DNA of 11,437 nt from an uncultured Streptococcus sp. (GTDB taxonomy: Bacteria; Bacillota; Bacilli; Lactobacillales; Streptococcaceae): assembly GCA_934216185.1 (NCBI GenBank), contig CAKQBM010000052.1, forward strand, positions 1 to 11,437, in the 5' to 3' direction. The translations under genes were made by a program, and so were the position numbers. The notes beneath the pieces are model-generated. The model searched no databases and was not told the origin of the DNA. It saw nothing but the letters and a program-made list of their open reading frames with translations. Shown one piece after another: positions 6,351-11,437 of this stretch (the stretch's first letter is position 1; every line of letters starts with the position of its first letter).

Positions 6351-7508
6351 ATGAAAAAAGAATTTAATTTAATTGCAACTGTGGCAGCAGGGCTTGAAGC
6401 TGTTGTAGGACGAGAAGTGCGAGAGTTGGGCTACGATTGTCAGGTTGAAAATGGACGTGTTCGTTTTCAAGGAGACGTGAGAGCTATTATCGAAACCAAC
6501 CTTTGGCTTCGGGCAGCAGATCGTATCAAAATTATCGTAGGAACGTTCCCAGCTAAGACTTTTGAAGAGCTGTTTCAGGGAGTTTTCGCTTTAGATTGGG
6601 GAAATTATTTACCACTCGGAGCTCGGTTCCCAATTTCAAAAGCCAAATGTGTTAAATCTAAACTTCACAATGAACCCAGTGTTCAGGCTATTTCTAAGAA
6701 AGCTGTTGTCAAGAAATTACAGAAACACTACGCCCGCCCAGAAGGTGTTCCTCTGATGGAGAATGGCCCAGAGTTTAAGATTGAGGTCTCTATTTTGAAA
6801 GACATGGTAACTGTCATGATTGATACGACAGGGTCTAGCCTCTTTAAACGTGGCTATCGTACCGAAAAAGGCGGCGCTCCTATCAAGGAAAATATGGCGG
6901 CAGCTATTTTACAACTTTCTAACTGGTATCCAGACAAGCCTTTGATTGATCCGACCTGTGGTTCAGGAACTTTCTGTATCGAGGCAGTTATGATTGCTAG
7001 AAAGATGGCTCCAGGACTTCGTCGCTCCTTTGCTTTTGAGGAATGGAACTGGATTAGCGATCGCTTGATTCAAGAAGTTCGCACAGAAGCGGCCAAAAAA
7101 GTAGACCGTGAGCTGGAGCTGGATATCATGGGCTGTGATATTGATGCTCGCATGGTGGAAATTGCTAAGGCTAATGCTCAGGCAGCTGGTGTTGCAGGAG
7201 ACATTACTTTTAAGCAGATGCGCGTGCAGGATTTGCGTTCCGATAAAATTAATGGCGTGATTATCTCAAATCCGCCTTATGGAGAACGCTTGTCAGATGA
7301 TGCAGGGGTTACCAAGCTCTATGCTGAGTTGGGGCAAGTATTTGCACCGCTGAAAACTTGGAGCAAATTTATCCTAACTAGTGATGAAGCATTTGAAAGC
7401 AAGTATGGGAGCCAAGCGGATAAGAAACGTAAGTTATACAACGGAACCTTGAAAGTGGATCTGTATCAATATTTTGGTCAGCGTGTTAAACGCCAAGAGG
7501 TAAAATAG
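6351..7508 (+). CDS. THUMP-domain 23S rRNA guanine-N2 methyltransferase, RlmL/YpsC-like
   Basis: SAM-dependent RNA methyltransferase of the COG0116/UPF0020 family, matching the first half of E. coli RlmL (m2G2445 of 23S rRNA) and B. subtilis YpsC. Target specificity here is inferred from the family. The 385 residues are an N-terminal ferredoxin-like region (1-50), a THUMP RNA-binding domain (about 50-160), and a Rossmann methyltransferase domain (about 165-380). SAM-binding motif I is DPTCGSGTF (200-208), motif II GCDID (261-265) and the catalytic motif NPPYGERL (307-314). A TTG at 6336 would add five residues, but the only ribosome-binding sequence, AGAAAGG (6327-6333), is too close to it. 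For the ATG at 6351 it is far away unless an intervening palindrome folds. No own promoter is evident, so it may depend on read-through from rnpB. mapZ follows after 13 bp. Confidence 0.9.
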   Translation: MKKEFNLIATVAAGLEAVVGREVRELGYDCQVENGRVRFQGDVRAIIETNLWLRAADRIKIIVGTFPAKTFEELFQGVFALDWGNYLPLGARFPISKAKCVKSKLHNEPSVQAISKKAVVKKLQKHYARPEGVPLMENGPEFKIEVSILKDMVTVMIDTTGSSLFKRGYRTEKGGAPIKENMAAAILQLSNWYPDKPLIDPTCGSGTFCIEAVMIARKMAPGLRRSFAFEEWNWISDRLIQEVRTEAAKKVDRELELDIMGCDIDARMVEIAKANAQAAGVAGDITFKQMRVQDLRSDKINGVIISNPPYGERLSDDAGVTKLYAELGQVFAPLKTWSKFILTSDEAFESKYGSQADKKRKLYNGTLKVDLYQYFGQRVKRQEVK

Positions 7509-7521
7509 AAAGGTTATACTC

Positions 7522-8934
7522 ATGAGTAAGAAAAGACGGAATCGTCATAAAAAAGAACATAAAGAAGCGCAATTTGATTTTGACGAAGCAAAAGAGCTAA
7601 CCGTTGGTCAAGCTATTCGTAAAAATGAAGAAGTGGAAGCAGGAGTCTTACCTGGAGATTCTATCTTGGACAAGTATGTCAAGCAACACAAAGATGAAAT
7701 CGAAGCAGATAAGTTTGCGACTCGCCAATACAAAAAGGAGGAGTTAGTTGAAACTCAGAGTCTGGATGATTTAATTCAAGAGATGCGTGAGGCTGTAGAA
7801 GAGTCAGAAGCTTCTTCGGAGGAAGTTCCATCTTCTGAAGACATCTTACCACCCTTGCCTCTGGGCGATGAGGAGCAAGGCTTGGATCCTCTATTGCTAG
7901 AGGATGAAAATCCAACAGAAATGACTGAAGAAGTGGAAGAGGAGCAAAACCTTTCTCGTCTGGATCAAGAGGACTCAGAAAAGAAAAGTAAAAAAGGCTT
8001 TGTTTTGACCGCTTTGGCGCTTGTATCAGTGATTATCTGTGTCAGTGCTTACTATGTTTACCGTCAAGTGAATCGCTCGACCAAGGAAATTCAAACTTCT
8101 CAATCAGCTACAGCCAATCAATCAGATGTGGATGATTTTAATACACTTTATGACGCCTTCTACACAGACAGCAAAAAAACGGCTTTGAAAAATAGCCAGT
8201 TTGATAAACTGAGTCAACTTAAGACACTGCTTGATAAACTGGAAGGTAGTCGTGAATATACGCTTGCCAAATCTAAGTATGATAGTCTAGCAACGCAAAT
8301 CAAGGCTATTCAAGATGTCAATGCTCAATTTGAAAAACCAGCTATTGTTGATGGTGTTTTGGACACTAACGCTAAAGCTAAATCGGATGCTAAATTTACA
8401 GATATTAAAACTGGCAATACGGAGCTTGATAAAGTGCTAGATAAGGCTATCAGCCTTGGTAAGAGCCAGCAAACAAGTACTTCTAGCTCAAGTTCAAGTT
8501 CAAGTGAAACTAGTAACTCAAGCTCTAGTCAAGCAAGCTCAAATACGACTAGTGAGACAAGCCCAAGTAGTTCAAATACGGCATCAAATGAAACTAGAAG
8601 TACTCGCAGTGAAGTCAATATGGGTCTATCAAGCACGGGTGTTTCTGTTCAAAGAAGTGCTAGTCGTGTTGCCTATAATCAGTCTGCTATTGATGATAGT
8701 AACAACTCTGCCTGGGATTTTGCGGATGGTGTCTTAGAACAAATTCTAGCGACTTCACGCTCACGTGGTTATATCACTGGTAACCAATATATCCTTGAAC
8801 GTGTTAATATCGTTAATGGCAATGGTTATTACAACCTCTACAAGCCAGATGGAACCTATCTCTTTACCCTTAACTGTAAGACAGGATATTTTGTTGGAAA
8901 TGGTTCTGGACATGCGGATGCCTTGGACTTCTAA
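7522..8934 (+). CDS. mapZ: Mid-cell-anchored protein MapZ (LocZ)
   Basis: Membrane protein that marks the division site in streptococci. Its cytoplasmic part binds FtsZ and its outer part binds peptidoglycan, so it moves with the growing wall and guides Z-rings to the future septa. The 470 residues compare with about 464 in pneumococcus. Seen in order: a basic N terminus ([13 protein letters not shown]), a cytoplasmic acidic domain to about 157, one membrane segment (159-181), a helical extracellular domain (about 190-312), a Ser/Thr/Asn-rich linker (313-365) and a C-terminal domain (about 366-470) ending [11 protein letters not shown]. Thr67 (FATRQY) and Thr78 (VETQS), the StkP phosphorylation sites known in pneumococcus, are both kept. 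The start has an AGAAAGG ribosome binding site (7507-7513). It lies 13 bp after the methyltransferase gene and is probably co-transcribed. Confidence 0.95.
   Translation: MSKKRRNRHKKEHKEAQFDFDEAKELTVGQAIRKNEEVEAGVLPGDSILDKYVKQHKDEIEADKFATRQYKKEELVETQSLDDLIQEMREAVEESEASSEEVPSSEDILPPLPLGDEEQGLDPLLLEDENPTEMTEEVEEEQNLSRLDQEDSEKKSKKGFVLTALALVSVIICVSAYYVYRQVNRSTKEIQTSQSATANQSDVDDFNTLYDAFYTDSKKTALKNSQFDKLSQLKTLLDKLEGSREYTLAKSKYDSLATQIKAIQDVNAQFEKPAIVDGVLDTNAKAKSDAKFTDIKTGNTELDKVLDKAISLGKSQQTSTSSSSSSSSETSNSSSSQASSNTTSETSPSSSNTASNETRSTRSEVNMGLSSTGVSVQRSASRVAYNQSAIDDSNNSAWDFADGVLEQILATSRSRGYITGNQYILERVNIVNGNGYYNLYKPDGTYLFTLNCKTGYFVGNGSGHADALDF
8488..8505 (+). repeat. In-frame TCAAGT x3 tandem repeat in mapZ linker
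   Basis: Three exact copies of TCAAGT encode Ser residues 323-328 of MapZ. They lie in a longer run of related Ser codons (8482-8550), so copy-number change would alter the length of the wall-facing linker without breaking the frame. Confidence 0.85.
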
Positions 8935-8972
8935 GTAGCCGTTACAAAATTCTTTCTTTTCAAAAGTAAAAA

Positions 8973-8981
8973 TGATAAAAT
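8973..8981 (+). promoter_or_regulatory. Probable extended -10 promoter for gnd
   Basis: TGATAAAAT (TGn plus TAAAAT) lies in the 75-bp gap before gnd. The sequence 17 bp upstream (TTTCTT) is a poor -35. No terminator hairpin is evident between mapZ and gnd, so read-through is possible. Confidence 0.5.
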
Positions 8982-9009
8982 AAAACAAATCAAACAAGAG
9001 GAGTGTCAA

Positions 9010-10434
9010 ATGACAAAAGCTAACTTTGGTGTCGTAGGTATGGCCGTAATGGGCCGTAACCTTGCCCTTAATATTGAATCTCGTGGTTACACAGTTGCTA
9101 TCTACAACCGTAGTAAAGAAAAAACGGAAGATGTGATTGCTTGCCATCCTGAAAAGAACTTTGTACCAAGCTATGACGTTGAAAGTTTTGTAAACTCAAT
9201 CGAAAAACCTCGTCGTATCATGCTGATGGTTCAAGCTGGACCTGGTACAGATGCTACAATTCAAGCCCTTCTTCCACACCTTGACAAGGGTGACATCTTG
9301 ATCGACGGAGGAAATACTTTCTACAAAGATACTATCCGTCGTAATGAAGAATTGGCAAACTCAGGTATCAACTTTATCGGTACTGGGGTTTCTGGTGGTG
9401 AAAAAGGTGCCCTTGAAGGTCCTTCTATCATGCCTGGTGGACAAAAAGAAGCCTACGAATTGGTTGCGGATGTTCTTGAAGAAATTTCAGCTAAAGCACC
9501 AGAAGATGGCAAACCATGTGTGACTTACATCGGTCCTGATGGAGCTGGTCACTATGTGAAAATGGTTCACAATGGTATTGAGTATGGAGACATGCAATTG
9601 ATCGCAGAAAGCTATGACTTGATGCAACACTTGCTAGGCCTTTCTGCAGAAGATATGGCTGAAATCTTTACTGAGTGGAACAAGGGTGAATTGGACAGCT
9701 ACTTGATCGAAATCACAGCTGATATCTTGAGTCGTAAAGACGATGAAGGCCAAGATGGACCAATCGTAGACTACATCCTTGATGCTGCAGGTAACAAGGG
9801 AACTGGTAAATGGACTAGTCAATCATCACTTGACCTTGGTGTACCATTGTCACTCATTACTGAGTCGGTATTTGCACGTTACATTTCAACTTACAAAGAA
9901 GAACGTGTGCATGCTAGCAAGGTTCTTCCAAAACCAGCTGCCTTCAAATTTGAAGGAGACAAGGCTGAGTTGATTGAAAAAATCCGTCAAGCCCTTTACT
10001 TCTCAAAAATCATTTCATACGCACAAGGTTTTGCTCAATTGCGTGTAGCTTCTAAAGAAAATAACTGGAACTTGCCATTTGCAGACATCGCATCTATCTG
10101 GCGTGATGGCTGTATCATCCGTTCTCGTTTCTTGCAAAAGATTACAGATGCTTACAACCGTGATGCAGACCTTGCTAACCTTCTTTTGGATGAGTACTTC
10201 TTGGATGTTACTGCTAAGTATCAACAAGCAGTGCGTGACATCGTAGCTCTTGCTGTTCAAGCTGGTGTACCAGTACCAACCTTCTCAGCAGCTATTACTT
10301 ACTATGATAGCTACCGTTCAGCTGACCTTCCAGCTAACTTGATCCAAGCGCAACGTGACTACTTTGGTGCCCACACTTACCAACGTAAAGACAAAGAAGG
10401 AACCTTCCACTACTCTTGGTATGACGAAAAATAA
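9010..10434 (+). CDS. gnd: 6-phosphogluconate dehydrogenase, decarboxylating
   Basis: Oxidises 6-phosphogluconate to ribulose 5-phosphate and CO2 with reduction of NADP+, in the oxidative pentose phosphate pathway; cytoplasmic, normally a homodimer. The 474 residues are the full family length. The N-terminal Rossmann fold has [13 protein letters not shown] (7-19) and the NADP-selective NRS (33-35). The signature [19 protein letters not shown] (126-144) includes the substrate-binding SGG. The [20 protein letters not shown] block supplies Lys184 and Glu191, matching sheep catalytic Lys183 and Glu190. The C-terminal substrate-binding tail [18 protein letters not shown] is intact. The ribosome binding site AGAGGAG (8997-9003) is strong. 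Codon choice is more biased (many GGT, CGT, AAC and TTC/ACC codons) than in neighbouring genes, suggesting high expression. The next gene, ritR, starts 11 bases after the stop. Confidence 0.98.
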   Translation: MTKANFGVVGMAVMGRNLALNIESRGYTVAIYNRSKEKTEDVIACHPEKNFVPSYDVESFVNSIEKPRRIMLMVQAGPGTDATIQALLPHLDKGDILIDGGNTFYKDTIRRNEELANSGINFIGTGVSGGEKGALEGPSIMPGGQKEAYELVADVLEEISAKAPEDGKPCVTYIGPDGAGHYVKMVHNGIEYGDMQLIAESYDLMQHLLGLSAEDMAEIFTEWNKGELDSYLIEITADILSRKDDEGQDGPIVDYILDAAGNKGTGKWTSQSSLDLGVPLSLITESVFARYISTYKEERVHASKVLPKPAAFKFEGDKAELIEKIRQALYFSKIISYAQGFAQLRVASKENNWNLPFADIASIWRDGCIIRSRFLQKITDAYNRDADLANLLLDEYFLDVTAKYQQAVRDIVALAVQAGVPVPTFSAAITYYDSYRSADLPANLIQAQRDYFGAHTYQRKDKEGTFHYSWYDEK

Positions 10435-10445
10435 GTAGGTCTGCC

Positions 10446-11135
10446 ATGGGGAAACGGATTTTATTACTTGAGAAAGAAAGAAATCTAGCTCATTTTTTAA
10501 GTTTGGAACTCCAAAAAGAGCAATACCGAGTTGATCAGGTTGAGGAGGGGCAAAAAGCCCTCTCCATGGCTCTTCAGACAGACTATGACTTGATTTTATT
10601 GAATGCTCGTCTGGGGGATATGACAGCCCAGGATTTTGCAGATAGGCTGAGTCGGACTAAGCCAGCTTCAATCATCATGGTCTTGGACCATCGTGAAGAA
10701 TTGCAAGACCAGCTTGAGACAATCCAACGCTTTGCCGTTTCTTACATATATAAGCCAGTTATTATTGAGAATCTGGTAGCTCGTATTTCAGCGATTTTCC
10801 GAGGTCGGGACTTTATCGACCAACACTGTAGTCAGATGAAGGTTCCAACGTCTTACCGCAATCTGCGTATGGATGTAGAACATCATACCGTTTATCGTGG
10901 CGAGGAGATGATTGCTCTGACGCGTCGTGAGTATGACCTTCTGGCTACTCTCATGGGAAGTAAGAAAGTCTTGACTCGTGAGCAGTTATTGGAAAGTGTC
11001 TGGAAGTATGAAAGTGCGACCGAAACCAATATCGTGGATGTCTATATCCGTTATCTACGTAGCAAGCTTGATGTAAAAGGTCAGAAAAGCTACATTAAAA
11101 CCGTTCGTGGTGTTGGTTACACCATGCAAGAATAG
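10446..11135 (+). CDS. ritR: Orphan response regulator RitR
   Basis: OmpR/PhoB-type DNA-binding regulator. In pneumococcus RitR represses the piu iron-uptake operon and protects against iron-driven oxidative stress. The 229 residues comprise a receiver domain (about 1-118) and a winged-helix DNA-binding domain (about 135-228) with LTRREYDLLATLM and TNIVDVYIRYLRSKLD, then RGVGYTM at the end. The residue that should take the phosphate is Asn53 (DLILLNARLGD), not Asp, so this receiver should not be phosphorylated in the usual way; Lys103-Pro104 is kept. Cys128 in the linker (DQHCSQ) matches the residue whose oxidation drives RitR dimerisation. No histidine kinase gene is adjacent. Its ATG follows gnd by 11 bp with only a weak AGG ribosome-binding sequence (10437-10439), so co-transcription with gnd is likely. 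Confidence 0.96.
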   Translation: MGKRILLLEKERNLAHFLSLELQKEQYRVDQVEEGQKALSMALQTDYDLILLNARLGDMTAQDFADRLSRTKPASIIMVLDHREELQDQLETIQRFAVSYIYKPVIIENLVARISAIFRGRDFIDQHCSQMKVPTSYRNLRMDVEHHTVYRGEEMIALTRREYDLLATLMGSKKVLTREQLLESVWKYESATETNIVDVYIRYLRSKLDVKGQKSYIKTVRGVGYTMQE

Positions 11136-11166
11136 AAAAGCAGTTGCAGTTGTGTAACTGCTTTTT
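11136..11166 (+). terminator. Intrinsic terminator of gnd-ritR
   Basis: AAAAGCAGTT (11136-11145) can pair with AACTGCTTTT (11156-11165). Because GCAGTT is directly repeated, a tighter hairpin GCAGTT-GTGT-AACTGC (11146-11161) is also possible. Both end in five T (11162-11166). The element begins immediately after the ritR stop. Confidence 0.88.
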
Positions 11167-11184
11167 ATGTGATTTCTTTATATA

Positions 11185-11213
11185 TTGACATAAAATTTTG
11201 TATTTGCTACAAT
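11185..11213 (+). promoter_or_regulatory. Strong promoter for the choline-binding protein gene
   Basis: A perfect TTGACA (11185-11190), a 17-bp spacer and TACAAT (11208-11213) with a TGC extension. This is the best sigma-A promoter in the window. The leader before the ATG is short, about 15 bases, and carries GGAGG (11221-11225). Confidence 0.88.
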
Positions 11214-11234
11214 CAGTTATGGAGGATAGGTCTA

Positions 11235-11437
11235 ATGAAAATAGTAAAAAAATTGATGCAGATCGCATTAGCATTCTTTTTCTTTGGTTTACTAGCAACA
11301 AGTACAGTATTGGCGGATGATGCTGATTCGGAAGGCTGGCATTTTGTACAAGAAAACGGAAGAACCTACTACAAGAAGGGGGAACTCAAAGAAACCTACT
11401 GGCGAGTGATTGATGGTAAGTACTATTATTTTGATTC
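11235..11437 (+). CDS. Choline-binding surface protein, CbpF/CbpC-like (3' end outside window)
   Basis: Secreted protein held on the cell surface by binding phosphocholine on teichoic acids. Only the first 67 residues are in the window. A Sec signal peptide is clear: basic start MKIVKK, hydrophobic core (7-26) and a likely cut after Ala27 (VLA, then DDADSEG). Next come choline-binding-module features with the usual aromatic spacing: GWHFVQENGRTYYKKGELKE (34-53), then YWRVIDGKYYYFD. By memory this matches the N terminus of pneumococcal CbpF/CbpC (SP_0377 region), which also lies downstream of ritR. Lytic or other activity cannot be judged because the rest is missing. The start has GGAGG nine bases upstream and its own strong promoter. 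Confidence 0.88.
   Translation, partial: MKIVKKLMQIALAFFFFGLLATSTVLADDADSEGWHFVQENGRTYYKKGELKETYWRVIDGKYYYFD

Noticed and set aside
7614..7621. TATTCGTA, the reverse complement of the ComX box TACGAATA.
   Set aside because: It encodes Ala-Ile-Arg-Lys in mapZ, points away from any gene it could drive, and an 8-bp match is not surprising by chance in a window this size.
8761..9147. 128-codon minus-strand open frame across the mapZ-gnd gap.
   Set aside because: It is antisense to two well-supported genes and the gap holds the gnd promoter and ribosome binding site; the translation looks random.
10015..10260. Minus-strand open frame inside gnd, and similar ones at 9634-9822 and in other frames at 8456-8737.
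   Set aside because: They are alternate frames of highly biased codons in gnd and of Ser-rich repeats in mapZ, with no initiation signals.

Overview
The window is low-GC chromosomal DNA from a Mitis-group Streptococcus (S. mitis, S. pneumoniae, S. pseudopneumoniae or a close relative). The proteins closely match, by memory, the pneumococcal set AliA, PBP1a, RecU, YpsA, GpsB, MapZ, Gnd, RitR and a CbpF/CbpC-type choline-binding protein, in the pneumococcal order with a type B RNase P RNA between GpsB and a THUMP-domain methyltransferase. A RUP-like short repeat and a choline-binding module support the same group. The species is not certain. aliA lies directly beside pbp1A, whereas I recall extra genes (including a large glycosidase) there in reference pneumococci, and the PBP1a tail differs. 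S. mitis or a recombinant strain therefore fits at least as well as typical S. pneumoniae.

Layout: (1) 1-1898, 3' part of aliA, an oligopeptide-binding lipoprotein, followed by an intrinsic terminator. (2) 1933-2048, a RUP-like degenerate mobile repeat between two convergent transcription units. (3) 2105-4860, minus strand, the recU-pbp1A operon with an ATGA overlap. (4) 4861-4926, a compact divergent promoter region. (5) 4927-5865, plus strand, ypsA and gpsB. (6) 5880-6313, rnpB and its terminator. (7) 6351-8934, an RlmL/YpsC-like 23S rRNA methyltransferase and mapZ. (8) 9010-11135, gnd and ritR, then a terminator. (9) 11185-11437, a strong promoter and the start of a choline-binding protein gene that runs out of the window.

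Functionally the middle is a cell-wall growth and division neighbourhood. PBP1a polymerises and cross-links peptidoglycan, GpsB coordinates septal and peripheral synthesis, MapZ marks the division site, YpsA is division-linked in other Firmicutes, and RecU resolves Holliday junctions before chromosome segregation. Gnd (pentose phosphate pathway, NADPH) and RitR (orphan iron/redox regulator) sit beside each other. The most striking observation is that the PBP1a allele carries the substitutions classically tied to beta-lactam resistance: T371A in the SxxK motif, P432T after SRN, and NTGY at 574-577. I found no wholly undescribed system. The other notable points are regulatory architecture (overlapping divergent promoters, a palindrome between a Shine-Dalgarno and its start codon, a promoter element over a stop codon) and gene-order differences.
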